Part shown: in pieces, positions 1 to 10,124 of the stretch
Layout: every line of letters begins with the position of its first letter
Numbering within the stretch: the stretch's first letter is position 1
Source: DATKFM01 sp963810485
Lineage (GTDB): Bacteria > Pseudomonadota > Alphaproteobacteria > Dongiales > Dongiaceae
Reading direction: 5' to 3'
Assembly: GCA_963810485.1 (NCBI GenBank)
Contig: CAWENQ010000005.1
Coordinates: 1 to 64,000 of the forward strand
DNA: 64,000 nt
Program-made: the position numbers and the translations under genes
Notes under the pieces: model-generated
Database searches by the model: none
The model's input: the letters and a program-made list of their open reading frames with translations, nothing else
What the model was told of the DNA's origin: nothing

Positions 1-64
1 CAGAATCCGAAACCAAAAACTGAGATCGGCCACTCCCAAAGCATCATCTTTGCGAGAAGCGGCA

Positions 65-398
65 CTAGGCAAAGAGATTGCGCTTGAAATTGTCCGCGAC
101 GCCTCGTTCAACACAAAAGATATCGTTGTCCTGCGGGTTGCCCTTTTTGGAGCGGTTCCAAGCGTCCTGAGTGCTTTTGCAAGCAGAAGAAGCCGTCATA
201 CCCCAGTTCCTTGAAAAGCACATCGTAAATATCGAGCGGTGGGCACTCGTCACGGGGCAAGCTCCAGGCCGGAATGCGGAAGCCGTCAGCCAAAGCGCGT
301 GGCAATTCCGAGATAAAATCATGACTGAAAACATCGCTCCACGGAATCTGCGTCCTAGACCCGCTTTCGATAATGCGTGCGGATAAGCGCATAGGCAC
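65..398 (-). pseudogene. Remnant, possibly FkbM-type methyltransferase C-terminus
   Basis: On the minus strand two frames join into one plausible C-terminal segment. The upstream frame gives LGYDGFFCLQ and RLEPLQKG, and after a one-base shift near 125-135 the other frame continues to NFKRNLFA and a stop. A GYxGFF...RL.P....N.LF pattern is typical of the end of FkbM-family SAM methyltransferases, which are common in polysaccharide clusters, but the catalytic part is absent. The upstream residues do not look like FkbM, so the family call is weak. Confidence 0.3.
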
Positions 399-637
399 CG
401 AAAGTCCGCAATACAGCGTCAGCGCAACAAAAGTGTAAACTAGTAGTACACAGATAGCGCACAGAAACGTTACACCTTACATGACGGATTTTTTATCTCC
501 ATCCATAGGTTTTTATGACATCATGATGCCTCAGAAGATTACCGTCTGAGCTTCCGGAACCAGGGCGAGCAGGCGGAATTTAATTCGCGGGGTGAACTGG
601 CCGCACCAAGCGCCAGGGGACGGGAGGAAGTCGGTCG
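399..637. other. Leader region of the polysaccharide locus
   Basis: No gene is visible. The segment precedes the first intact polysaccharide gene and presumably holds its promoter. The only clear signal is a strong Shine-Dalgarno, GGGAGGAAG, at 622-630, seven bases before the ATG at 638. Confidence 0.5.
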
Positions 638-2149
638 ATGCGTAGCGCGACGGTACAGAGGCGGTTGGGTTTGGTCGGCACGGATGCGCAATTTATTGCG
701 CAGCTGGCACCGACCCACGGGAGTTCACCGGAGTGGTTGCCTGGCGTTGTGGCAATCGTGTTCCGCGCCAGTGACGCCTTTGTCCTGATTGCAGCGGCCT
801 TACTCGTATCGGTGATTTACCTTCCAGCGGTTTACGATCAAGCTGGCGGGATGACCGTTGAGTTGCGGCTTTACTACTATCTATTGGTTTTCTCAGCACT
901 GATTGTACAGGCCAATGTATTTCATTTCGCCGGGATCTACCGATTTGAAACGTTGAGCAACTTGCCATTTCAGATCGGCCGTTGCTGGATGGGCGTTGCG
1001 ATTCTCTTTCTGATAATTCTTGCTCTTTTGTACCTGACTAGGTTGTCAGAGATTTATTCCCGCGGCTGGATGTTGCTGTGGTTTGGGCTAGCGCTTGGAG
1101 GTGTAACTGTCGTCCGTGCGACCGCCTGCCCGGCGCTGCGGAAATTTATAGACAACGGTCATCTTGCGCGCCGAGTGGCCATCATCGGCAGCGGCAAGCC
1201 GGCGGAGCGATTGTCGAGTTATCTGCAGAACCTCCATAGCAATCCGATCAGGGTCATTGGGTTATTTGATGATCGCACCGCGCCGCGGGACGATACGAGT
1301 TCGAGGCAGCCCGATGGCTCAGTGAGTCAGCTTTGCGAACTCGCGCGCCGCGAGCAGGTCGATCAGATCATTCTGGCAATGCCAAGTATTACGGAAGCGC
1401 GGCTTGCCAACATCTTACGGAAGATGCGCTCCCTCCCGGTTGACGTCAGATTGTGCCGGGACACGTTTGAATTCTTGCTTCCGCAGTCAAGTTTTGAGCT
1501 CTGCGGCGTCGTCCCGCTCATTCGGCTCTACGACCGGCCCATCTCAGGGTGGGGACATGTCGCCAAGAACGTCGAAGACAAGTTGCTTGCAGGATTGCTG
1601 CTGCTGTTGCTTGGTCCCGCCTTGCTCCTGATTGCAGCTCTCATAAAGCTTGATAGTACGGGGCCCGTATTTTTCCGGCAGGCACGATACGGCTTCAACA
1701 ACCGCATCATTATCGTCTGGAAGTTCCGCACCATGCATGTTGATCGTGCCGACCATTCGGGCGCCCAGCAGGTGAGCAAAGACGATCCGCGTATCACCCG
1801 CATAGGCCGCTTGTTGCGGCGGTGGAGCCTGGATGAGTTGCCGCAGTTTTTGAATGTTCTCGTCGGCGATATGTCCATCGTCGGTCCGCGGCCTCACCCG
1901 ATCATGTGTGGCGTCTCCGGCCGATTGTTCGCTGAGGTGGTGGACGAGTATGCGGCGCGCCATAGGGTCAAACCTGGAATAACTGGCTGGGCGCAAGTGC
2001 ATGGTTGGCATGGTGCGGCCGACACCGAGGAGAAGATCGAAAACAGGGTTAAATTCGATCTTCAGTACATCGACAGTTGGTCGATTATGCTGGACCTCAA
2101 AATTCTTATCATGACGATACTGGTGGTGCTAAGGCGCAAGGAAGCCTGA
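638..2149 (+). CDS. Polyprenyl-phosphate sugar-1-phosphate transferase (WcaJ/ExoY-like)
   Basis: This 503-residue protein should start glycan-unit synthesis by moving a hexose-1-phosphate from its UDP-sugar to undecaprenyl phosphate at the inner membrane. The N-terminus holds about four membrane segments (residues 45-160), followed by a Rossmann-like soluble domain (about 175-290, IIGSGKPAERL), one more hydrophobic segment near 318-338, and the catalytic bacterial sugar transferase domain. Diagnostic motifs are KFRTM, SLDELPQFLNVL, SIVGPRPHP and KPGITGWAQVHG. The length is normal for the WcaJ-type family and the SD-supported ATG is clear. Substrate sugar (glucose or galactose) cannot be told. 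It leads a plus-strand group with the UDP-sugar decarboxylase gene 42 bases downstream. Confidence 0.93.
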   Translation: MRSATVQRRLGLVGTDAQFIAQLAPTHGSSPEWLPGVVAIVFRASDAFVLIAAALLVSVIYLPAVYDQAGGMTVELRLYYYLLVFSALIVQANVFHFAGIYRFETLSNLPFQIGRCWMGVAILFLIILALLYLTRLSEIYSRGWMLLWFGLALGGVTVVRATACPALRKFIDNGHLARRVAIIGSGKPAERLSSYLQNLHSNPIRVIGLFDDRTAPRDDTSSRQPDGSVSQLCELARREQVDQIILAMPSITEARLANILRKMRSLPVDVRLCRDTFEFLLPQSSFELCGVVPLIRLYDRPISGWGHVAKNVEDKLLAGLLLLLLGPALLLIAALIKLDSTGPVFFRQARYGFNNRIIIVWKFRTMHVDRADHSGAQQVSKDDPRITRIGRLLRRWSLDELPQFLNVLVGDMSIVGPRPHPIMCGVSGRLFAEVVDEYAARHRVKPGITGWAQVHGWHGAADTEEKIENRVKFDLQYIDSWSIMLDLKILIMTILVVLRRKEA

Positions 2150-2191
2150 ACCGAATTTCTGTTTTGTGAATTTGACGGCTTGGAGGCCAAC

Positions 2192-3154
2192 TTGCGCAAG
2201 AGAATTCTGATCACCGGAGGCGCCGGCTTCCTCGGCTCCCATCTCTGTGAGCGCCTTGTGGCGCAGGGGCACGACGTCATCTGTGTCGACAACTACTTCA
2301 CGGGGCGAAAAGACAACGTCGCTCATTTGTTGAACAATCCTCGTTTTGAACTGCTGCGGCACGATGTGACGTTTCCTCTCTACGTGGAAATCGACGAGAT
2401 CTACAACTTGGCGTGTCCAGCTTCGCCCATCCACTACCAGCATGATCCCGTTCAAACGACGAAGACCAGCGTTCATGGCGCCATCAACATGCTCGGGCTG
2501 GCAAAGCGGGTGAAGGCGAGAATACTTCAGGCCTCCACTAGCGAGGTCTACGGAGATCCAACGCAACACCCTCAATCGGAAAGCTACTGGGGTAATGTCA
2601 ATCCGATCGGCCCTCGATCATGCTACGATGAAGGCAAGCGCTGCGCCGAAACTCTGTTTTTCGATTATCATCGTCAACATCGGATGCCAATTCGTGTTGC
2701 CCGCATATTCAACACCTATGGCCCGCGGATGTTGCCGAACGATGGGAGAGTCGTGTCAAATTTCATCGTTCAGGCGTTGAATGGCGAGCCAATCACTGTT
2801 TATGGCGATGGGAGTCAGACGCGGTCGTTCTGCTACGTGGACGATCTCGTGGAGGGACTGATTCGGCTGATGGCCGCGCCGGACGAAATCACCGGTCCGG
2901 TCAATCTCGGCAATCCGGGCGAGTTCACGATCCTCGAACTTGCAAAGAAGATCGTCCTGAAAACCGGGTCAAACTCGGAGATCGTATTGAAGCCGTTGCC
3001 GCGGGACGATCCGAAACAGCGCCGACCGGACATAACAATTGCTCAACGGGCGCTGTCGTGGAAGCCTACGATCGAGCTCGATGCCGGACTGGATAGGACA
3101 GTCGCCTATTTCCGCGAGCAGTTGCACCGAAGCATTCCACTTGCTGCGCAGTGA
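2192..3154 (+). CDS. uxs: UDP-glucuronate decarboxylase (UDP-xylose synthase)
   Basis: An extended short-chain dehydrogenase that converts UDP-glucuronate to UDP-xylose. The start is taken at TTG 2192, because GGAGG at 2182-2186 lies five bases upstream and the protein then begins MRKRILITGGAGFLG, the usual start of the NAD-binding GxxGxxG fold; a TTG at 2180 is in frame but has no SD. Other family signatures are VDNYFTGRKDN, HDVTFPLY, ACPASPIHYQ, the catalytic STSEVYGDP and SCYDEGKR (YxxxK), and RIFNTYGPRM. Length of about 320 residues fits bacterial Uxs. The UDP-glucose dehydrogenase at 25991-27325 would supply its substrate, so the two suggest a uronate- or xylose-containing polysaccharide. 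Confidence 0.92.
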   Translation: MRKRILITGGAGFLGSHLCERLVAQGHDVICVDNYFTGRKDNVAHLLNNPRFELLRHDVTFPLYVEIDEIYNLACPASPIHYQHDPVQTTKTSVHGAINMLGLAKRVKARILQASTSEVYGDPTQHPQSESYWGNVNPIGPRSCYDEGKRCAETLFFDYHRQHRMPIRVARIFNTYGPRMLPNDGRVVSNFIVQALNGEPITVYGDGSQTRSFCYVDDLVEGLIRLMAAPDEITGPVNLGNPGEFTILELAKKIVLKTGSNSEIVLKPLPRDDPKQRRPDITIAQRALSWKPTIELDAGLDRTVAYFREQLHRSIPLAAQ

Positions 3155-3296
3155 TTGCTGGAGATGTACGAGCGTTGTTCAGTATGGCACTGCGACAGAC
3201 AACAGGTTGTCGACGACAGGACTGGTAAGTGACGTTTGGATTTCCAGAGGCAGTCAGGCAATTCCAAGTGATACCAAACAGAATATTTTGGCAAAT

Positions 3297-4091
3297 GTGA
3301 CGAACGTTCCCGCTACACAGACAGCTGACGGCTTAGAGCCCTTAGCACCCTCCCGCTCTGGCCTTCTGTCAAAGGTGCTAAGACATAAATTACGCGGATT
3401 ACTTGGGCCGTATCCCATCTATCTGCAAATCCTTCGGTGGCGTCACGGTTCGGACAATGGAATTTTCGGTCCCGACACAGAAATTGTCATCGAGGGATAT
3501 CCGAGATCAGGAAACACCTTCTCTGTGACGGCCCTCGAGATGGCTCAGGGGCGAAAGCTCCGCAGTGCCGATCATCTCCACGCGCCGGCCCAAGTTATTA
3601 TGGCTGCGCGAACGCAGACCCCCTGCCTAGTTTTGTTTCGTCAACCGCGAGACTCCATCCTTTCACATGTCATTCGTTTTCCGCATATTTCAGTCGGGCA
3701 ATGTATGAAAGACTATCTGCGGTTTTACGAAGCTGTCCGTCCTTATCGGAAATCCTACTTGCTTGCGCGGTTCGAGTCAGTAACTCGCGATTTCGGCGCA
3801 GTCACGATGGCATTGAACAACAAATTTGGCTCATCCTTTGCCGAGTTCGAACATACTCTGGAAAATGAAACAAAGTGCTTCGAGATCGTTCAGCGCAGAT
3901 ATGAGGCACAACTCGGTGGCGGGATGCCGATATCCGAGGCCATTCATTCAAGGCCTTCAGAAAAAAAAGCCGCATTGAGGGACCAAAGAAAGCAGACGTT
4001 CCGCCGCGAATTCGAGTCTGCCCGACTTCAGAGCCTGCGAGTGCAAACCGAGAGACTGTATCAGGTGCTGGAGGCGGAGGCGGACATTTAG
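3297..4091 (+). CDS. Sulfotransferase-like protein
   Basis: About 264 residues. VIEGYPRSGNTF matches the 5'-phosphosulfate-binding loop of PAPS-dependent sulfotransferases, and CLVLFRQPRDSILSHV matches the 3'-phosphate-binding segment (R-x-P-R-D-x-x-x-S). It would transfer sulfate from PAPS to a sugar hydroxyl, giving a sulfated glycan. The start is uncertain: the frame is open back into uxs and the possible starts (TTG 3207, TTG 3288, GTG 3297) all lack a good Shine-Dalgarno; GTG 3297 is used because it lies nearest the first conserved residues. The C-terminus is charged and probably coiled. No PAPS synthesis genes are visible in the window. Confidence 0.72.
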   Translation: MTNVPATQTADGLEPLAPSRSGLLSKVLRHKLRGLLGPYPIYLQILRWRHGSDNGIFGPDTEIVIEGYPRSGNTFSVTALEMAQGRKLRSADHLHAPAQVIMAARTQTPCLVLFRQPRDSILSHVIRFPHISVGQCMKDYLRFYEAVRPYRKSYLLARFESVTRDFGAVTMALNNKFGSSFAEFEHTLENETKCFEIVQRRYEAQLGGGMPISEAIHSRPSEKKAALRDQRKQTFRREFESARLQSLRVQTERLYQVLEAEADI

Positions 4092-4279
4092 AGGTCATCT
4101 GCTCTATTCGAACTGGCTTGTCTGACTTGGTACGCTCGGCCACTATGGATCAATGTGATTCCTCAAAGAAATGTCGCTGTTCCTTGTGCGGAGCGGCCAA
4201 GATCGGCCACGCTTTGCCACATCGTGGCAACTCCTCACCCGAGTTCACAGTCAGAACACCAAACACAGCATGCGAAGCA

Positions 4280-5716
4280 TCAATACGGACGACTTGGGAG
4301 GTTGGTGGCCAAATCTGAGGGCGATACAGTTGCCGTCGTTGCATCATCATACCAGGTTAAAGTAAGCACGCGATCGAGCGTAATTACCGTCCCGATCAGC
4401 AGATAGGTCGTCGGCTGCAATGTGCCGCCGAATACATCGTCCAGGAGACTGCCGATCATCAGGCTTGTAAGCGCGATGAATGGTGGAAACGCCGGTGACT
4501 CGCTGAACGCACGTCGTTGCCTAATTGCAATCAGTGCCGACCTGACAATTGGTCGCGCCAACATCATGACAAAGAAGAAGAAGCCAATAATGCCCATATC
4601 AACAAGTAATGTCACAAAGGAACTATGTGCATGGCCTGGCGCCCAACCGCCCAATGATGACAATGGAGCAGCCCGAAACGATGTAAAGCCCCGGCCAAAG
4701 ACAGCATTAAGTACAAACTCCGACCAGCTCTGAAGGGCGCCAATCCACAGGTCTAACCGACTCTGTAAGGTTCCAAGCCGCTCAAAATTGTAACCCTGCA
4801 TATGCGCGAATAGACCGACCTCCAATTGTCGCAGGACCAGATCGAATACGACATACCCAATCACGGCAGTCGCCAGGAAGCCAATCCAAATACGAAGGTG
4901 ACCGCCGATAAGCAGCATTAGGCCAATTGCGATCGCGCTGCCGATAGCGCCAGTTTTACCACCAGCCAGGAATCCGCTGGCGCAACTAAGAACAAACAGA
5001 ACGGCGAATAGGTAAAATCGGCGTCTATTCGATCCGGCTTTACGCTGGAGCAAGTCGGTAAGGCATGCTGCCGCGACCGAGCATGCAGCTATACTGACCA
5101 CGCCGGGATGGACCCAGGTGCCCGCGACCCGGTGCGCTCCTGACTGCGCAGTAGTTTCAAATGAGGAATACGCGAAGATCGGCAGCAGTATTACTGGTGC
5201 GGTACCGAGGAGCGTGACGGTAAAGAATTTTGAACAATCCTCTATGCTTGCATCGGAAAAATAAACGACGATCAGTATTGCTGCGCAACTCAGCCGGAGG
5301 ATCCAAAAGCCGGCGTAGGTTGCCGAGGGTGTCCAGAGCAGCGAGGCTCCGGCCAATAGGACATAGGCTAGAAGCCAGAACTTTGATTCGAATGCCCTTA
5401 TCTGCAGACTGCTGATGGAAGTCGCAAAAGTGACCATGGCACCAAGCAAGACCGCCATCGTGACGCCGATCTCGACGAAATACAGCGATCCGCTTTCTGC
5501 GAGACTGCCTCGAAAGATAAAGGCGCGATGGGAGATCAGTATCAACCATAGTGCCAAAACAACGTTTTTTCTGGTGAAGCTGCCATGGGCGTTGAGAAAT
5601 AAGGCCGCGCACACCAATGCCAGCACGCCTACCGCCGCCGCCGGTAAATAGATCTCACCGGACGCGAACGCCAGTAGGAACAGCGCGGCGATGGATATCG
5701 CGACGGCGACCCGCAT
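4280..5716 (-). CDS. O-antigen ligase/polymerase family membrane protein
   Basis: A 478-residue integral membrane protein with about 10-12 hydrophobic segments and the O-antigen ligase (Wzy_C) signature PGHAHSSFVTLLVDMG in a periplasmic loop at about residues 370-385. Such proteins polymerise repeat units or ligate O-antigen to lipid A core. The start at 5716 is set by GAGGAGGT directly upstream of MRVAVAISIAAL; an in-frame ATG 36 codons earlier would add a non-conserved basic tail. It is transcribed opposite to the sulfotransferase-like gene, with which it converges. Whether it is a polymerase or a ligase cannot be decided from sequence. Confidence 0.85.
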   Translation of the reverse strand: MRVAVAISIAALFLLAFASGEIYLPAAAVGVLALVCAALFLNAHGSFTRKNVVLALWLILISHRAFIFRGSLAESGSLYFVEIGVTMAVLLGAMVTFATSISSLQIRAFESKFWLLAYVLLAGASLLWTPSATYAGFWILRLSCAAILIVVYFSDASIEDCSKFFTVTLLGTAPVILLPIFAYSSFETTAQSGAHRVAGTWVHPGVVSIAACSVAAACLTDLLQRKAGSNRRRFYLFAVLFVLSCASGFLAGGKTGAIGSAIAIGLMLLIGGHLRIWIGFLATAVIGYVVFDLVLRQLEVGLFAHMQGYNFERLGTLQSRLDLWIGALQSWSEFVLNAVFGRGFTSFRAAPLSSLGGWAPGHAHSSFVTLLVDMGIIGFFFFVMMLARPIVRSALIAIRQRRAFSESPAFPPFIALTSLMIGSLLDDVFGGTLQPTTYLLIGTVITLDRVLTLTWYDDATTATVSPSDLATNLPSRPY

Positions 5717-5942
5717 AACTACCTCCTCGGTCGGTCCACGAGGGCGTGTACGCGTCATAGTATACGGCACCGCCCGGCTATGGCGAGTGTCGGAAAAACC
5801 CCCGATACGCCTAATACGCCCCACCCAGTAGCCGGTCGTCGCTCAGTTCACCTGTGCAGCAACGCCTGTTGCTTCTGCAGCCCTGTCCGGTACTACTCTT
5901 CGGTGAACCCACACGTTGTTCGTGATTTCCGGCTGAATTGCA

Positions 5943-7128
5943 TTGCGCGTTATCCTGGCTCACAACCGATACCGGCAACATGGCGGCGAAGATGTAGTGT
6001 TTGCCGCGGAGGCAGCCCTGCTTCGCCACTTCGGTCACGAAGTTACAGAATTCGTCAAGGATAACAATGAGATAGATTCTCTCGGTCGATTCGCCTTATT
6101 GCGTACAACCATCTGGTCTCGTGAGACTTACAGTGAGTTCTCGCGACTTCTTGAAGCCACCCGGCCAGATGTCGTGCATTTTCACAATACTCTGCCGCTA
6201 ATCTCCCCGGCGGCTATCCACGCCGCCAAGGCACTCGGCATCGCGACCGTACAGACGCTGCACAACTATCGACTGTTTTGCCCCAATGGACTGTTTTATC
6301 GGAATGCACGGCCCTGCGAGGACTGCATGGGGAGGCATTTTGCCTGGCCCGGAAATCTTGCACGCCTGCTATCGCGATAGCCGGCCGGCAACCGCTGCGA
6401 TTGCCGCCATGCTGGCGGTGCATCACCGCCTGAGGACCTGGACAGATAGGATCGACTTGCACGTTGCCTTGACCGAATTCGGCCGTCAGAAGTTCATCGC
6501 CGGCGGCATGCCGGCCGAGAAATTGGTGGTGAAGCCGAATTTCTTGGCGTGCGATCCAGGTCCAGGTACAGGCGACGGGCGCTTTGCAATCTTCGTTGGG
6601 CGGTTAACGGCAGAAAAAGGCATCAGGACTCTGTTGGCCGCATGGCAGACAATTCAGGATCGCCTGCCCCTCAGAATCCTTGGAACCGGTCCGCTGGGGG
6701 ATGTTGTCGCCGCGGCCGCAGCGCAAACTCCCGGAGTCGCCTGGCTTGGTGAACGAACACATCCCGAGGTGCTCGATCTAATCGGCAAGGCTTCAGTTCT
6801 TGTCATGCCATCGGAGTGGTACGAGCCCTTCGGACTGGCAGTCATCGAGGCCTTCGCCAAGGGTACACCGGTGGTTGGCGCAGACATCGGCTCTATCGGC
6901 AGTCTGGTCCAGGATGGCCGCAACGGCTATCTCTACAAGCCCGGCCATCCGAGCGATCTTGCCGCTAAGATCGAAACTCTGATAGCAAATCCCGACAGGA
7001 TACAACGAATGCGATCTGCCGCGCGCCAGACCTATGAGGATCACTACACCGCTGAGCGCAACTATGCTGCCTTGATGCGGATCTACGAATCCGCAGTCGA
7101 AATCAACCGAAACCGAATCCCAGAGTGA
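5943..7128 (+). pseudogene. Family 4-type glycosyltransferase, single-base frameshift
   Basis: Two plus-strand frames form one GT-B glycosyltransferase. The first (TTG 5943 to about 6353) gives MRVILAHNRYRQHGGED, DVVHFHNTLPLISPAA and CEDCMGRHFAWPG; the second continues ILHACYRDSRP, then FVGRLTAEKGIRTLL, the donor-site motif MPSEWYEPFGLAVIEA and a C-terminal helix, ending at 7128. Removing one A from the AAA at 6353-6355 restores a full frame of about 394 residues, a normal length. Everything else looks intact, so this is either a recent lesion or a sequence error. It converges on the GT2 gene, overlapping its 3' end by 26 bases. Confidence 0.85.
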
Positions 7129-7981
7129 CAGTCAACTCGAATGCGCACAGCGAATGCGGCCAATAAGCGCCAATAGCGAGCCGCTTGCTGATGCGACGGG
7201 CCTTGTGAAGACACTTCTTCGCGCTTCTTTCTGAGGCGTTGATTGCACGCCCTAGAAAACGCTCTCGCAACTCTTGATCCTCGCGGTTGCTGATAGCTCG
7301 CCAGCGCTGGTTCTTCTGTTCTGGATAGATCCTTTGACGCGAGAGGACTTCCGGAAGGTGCGCAAATCGTGCGCCAGTCCTGACAAAGTCCAGCCAGAGT
7401 CCGTAGTCCATGGCGCAAACCAAGTTCGCATCTAGGCCGGAAGTCCGCTCCCAGGCGGTACGGCGCCAGAAGGTTGACGTTTGCGGCAGATAACAATAGT
7501 CCCAAAGCAGTATGTCGAGATCGAACGCAATCTCTTTCTTCAATTTGATGAGATTCCCATCTTTGTCGATCCACTCCGCATTTCCGTAGACGACCTCTAC
7601 CTGTGGCCTGTGGGCCAGAAAATCGATCACCTTGGCCAGGGCGCCGGGCATTAGCATATCATCGGAGTTTAGCCAGCCCATGACGTCGCCGGTGCAGCGG
7701 CGAAAGCCTTTGATGAGCGCATCTGTCTGCCCGCTGTCCGGTTCGGAACTCCAACCATTCAACTGGTTCTCGAAGCGCCTGATAACATCACAGCTGCCGT
7801 CCGACGACCCTCCATCGACAACGAAGACCTCCAGGTCGACAGCATCGTCTCGCTGAACGAAAATGCTCTCCAAGCACTCTTCGATGTACGGAGCCTGATT
7901 ATACGAAGGAACGACGATTGATGTCCGCAAATGCACTTTTCCTCGAAATGAATTGTCCACCGATGCGACGCCAGTTCGCAT
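7103..7981 (-). CDS. Family 2 glycosyltransferase
   Basis: A 292-residue GT-A fold enzyme. SIVVPSYNQAPYIEECLES opens the nucleotide-binding region at residue 22, followed by VVDGGSSDGS, the metal-binding GWLNSDDMLMPGAL (DXD region) and an acceptor region around LPQTSTFWRRTAWE and AMDYGLWLDF. It would add one sugar from a nucleotide sugar in the cytoplasm during repeat-unit assembly. It starts at ATG 7981 without an obvious Shine-Dalgarno. The last 26 bases overlap the convergent GT4 gene. Confidence 0.88.
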   Translation of the reverse strand: MRTGVASVDNSFRGKVHLRTSIVVPSYNQAPYIEECLESIFVQRDDAVDLEVFVVDGGSSDGSCDVIRRFENQLNGWSSEPDSGQTDALIKGFRRCTGDVMGWLNSDDMLMPGALAKVIDFLAHRPQVEVVYGNAEWIDKDGNLIKLKKEIAFDLDILLWDYCYLPQTSTFWRRTAWERTSGLDANLVCAMDYGLWLDFVRTGARFAHLPEVLSRQRIYPEQKNQRWRAISNREDQELRERFLGRAINASERSAKKCLHKARRISKRLAIGAYWPHSLCAFELTVTLGFGFG

Positions 7982-8165
7982 TTAGCACAAATATGAGTGA
8001 ATTAAAGCATGAACTCAGGGGCAGCGCGTATGCACTTGTAATAATTTAGTAAATGACCTGTGGTAAGTTAATGTCAGCGTTGCTGTACGACGAACCGCTA
8101 GTGGCTTCAGCATTCCCAAATAGCCTGACACCTCGCAGCGATAAGAACCGTTCTCAAATTGCCAT
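7982..8165. other. Intergenic spacer, AT-rich
   Basis: No coding potential is evident. The segment separates the end of the asnB gene from the start of the GT2 gene on the same strand and probably holds the GT2 promoter; TTAGTAAATGACC and TTAGCACAAATATGAG stretches are AT-rich compared with the surroundings. Confidence 0.4.
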
Positions 8166-10124
8166 CTAGTTGTGGAATTGTTTCCACCACCACGCCAGCA
8201 TCGTAAGCGCGGCGATCTGCCGTGTCCGCTGCTTTGGCTTGTGGGTTCGCGTCAACCAAAAGTTCTGCGCCCTTGGTTGCACCGTACGCTGATCAAAAAG
8301 GCTCATTACCTCCTTGGTGTCAAAAAGATCGGTCTGCTGGCAGAACTGCTCAAGGACTCCGCGGCACTCCTCGCCGAAGCGGCCAAAGTACCAGTCGTGC
8401 AGTGGAAGGCCGAAGCCCATCTTTTTCCGATCAATGATTTCATCGGGAACGAGGCCACGTATCGCCTTTTTGTGAATATACCGGAGCGTACCGTTAGGGA
8501 ACTTTACCAATTCCGGAATGCTGAGCACATACTGGATCACGTTGTGGTCGAGAAATGGCGGCCGCGCCTCGAGACTTACTCCCATGCCCATTCTGTCCCA
8601 GCGCATGAGAATCCATTCAGGCAGGCGCAGCCGCATGTCGACATAGGTCATCCAGTTGAGTGGCGATGGATCCGCTGCCTTTTCATCGAAGTCTTTTCGC
8701 AAGGGCTCGATCACGTCCCAAGAGCTGAGCCCTCTCAATTTCCTCTTTAAGGGTGGCGCGAGAAGGCGCTGCTTTTCGGCGTTGGTGAATATCTCGCTGC
8801 CACTCCAGAAAGGAGTCTGGCCTTTGACCGCCCGGCTGAGCCTTTCATACGGAAACAATTCTTCATTCCCCATTAGGCGCATGCCAAACTGACCCAGCTG
8901 CTTAATGCTCCGCGGGACCGGCCATGCGTTCATGCGCTGCAGTTTGATTTGCTCGGCCCAGTGGGGATAACCACAGAAAAGCTCATCCCCGCCTTCACCG
9001 ACATGCGCAACAACGACCCCGCTGTCGCGCGCCAACTTGCACGCAAAGTAGATCGGAATCGAGGTCATATCACCCACGACGTCATCCTGCAGCCACAGGA
9101 CATGCGGAAGAATTTCAGTGACGTCATCGACCGAAAGCAGCCGTTCGTGGTGCTCGGAACCGATACGCTCTGCCATCATGCGCGCGTAGTGCACTTCATT
9201 CTCAAAATACTGAAGCTCGCCTTGGGCGCCAATTGCGACAGTCTTGATCGGCAGGCCTTCATCCTCCGAGAACAGGGCCGAAATTGTGCTGGAATCGGTG
9301 CCCCGGATAAGAACACGCCGGTTTGACGGTCGCTCATCTTCTGCAGTTTGACTGACTCCCTAAGCTGCGACATCAGCCCATCGCAGATATCCCCTTCGGA
9401 AACGCCTCTCAAATCGGTCGTGTGATCGAGGCAATCCCAATACCTCCGAGTCTGGACTTGGCCATCCTCCTTGATTCTGACCCAGTAACCGGCCGGGACC
9501 TTGTTGACACCCGCGAACATCGTATGCGGCGCCGGCGCGGCGGCGAATGACAGATAATGGTACAGGGCTTCTTCATTGATGCCACGCCGCTGATCCGGGT
9601 CCATCAACAGCGCCTTTATCTCCGACGCGAATGTAACTCGCCCGTCGTGTATGCTGTAGCAGAGAGGTTTTATTCCGATACGATCGCGCACCAGCCATAG
9701 CTCGCGTGTGCGAGAAGTCCCAAAGTGCGAAACCGAACATGCCGTTAAATCGCTGCAGGCACTCGATACCCCACTGCTGGTAGGCATGCAGTATTGTCTC
9801 TGTGTCGCAGTGGTCGGTCTTCCATTGGTAGCCACCCAGCTTATTGAGTTCCTCGCGAATCTCTGCGTGGTTGTAGATCTCACCATTGTAGACAATCCAC
9901 AGCGTCTCATCCTGATTGCTCATCGGCTGGTTGGCATTCGGCGACAAGTCCACAATCGACAAGCGTCGATGCGCCAAGCCGACGCGGCCATCGGGCGAAA
10001 CCCAAGCACCGGCCCCATCAGGGCCACGGTAAGTCATGGTATCGCGCATGAACTCCAAGTAGGGACGCGTAATGCGGAAATCGCCTTTGGAGAAAACCAT
10101 GGCTCCAGCAATACCGCACATCAA
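8166..10124 (-). pseudogene. asnB: Asparagine synthase (glutamine-hydrolysing), two frameshifts
   Basis: Three minus-strand frames make up one canonical AsnB of about 650 residues. The N-terminus MMCGIAGAMVF carries the glutaminase Cys, with YRGPDGAGAW, HRRLSIVDLS and YNGEIYNH. Frame 1 breaks near 9703-9712 between FALWDFSHT and RELWLVRDRIGIKPL. Frame 2 breaks at CCCC 9301-9304, where the ATP-pyrophosphatase motif SGGTDSS should lie; one extra base restores it. Frame 3 covers the synthetase domain (HVGEGGDELFCGYP, RWDRMGMGVSLEARPPFLD). In polysaccharide clusters such enzymes can amidate uronic acids instead of making free asparagine; that role is inferred. As sequenced, no functional synthetase can be made. 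Confidence 0.88.
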
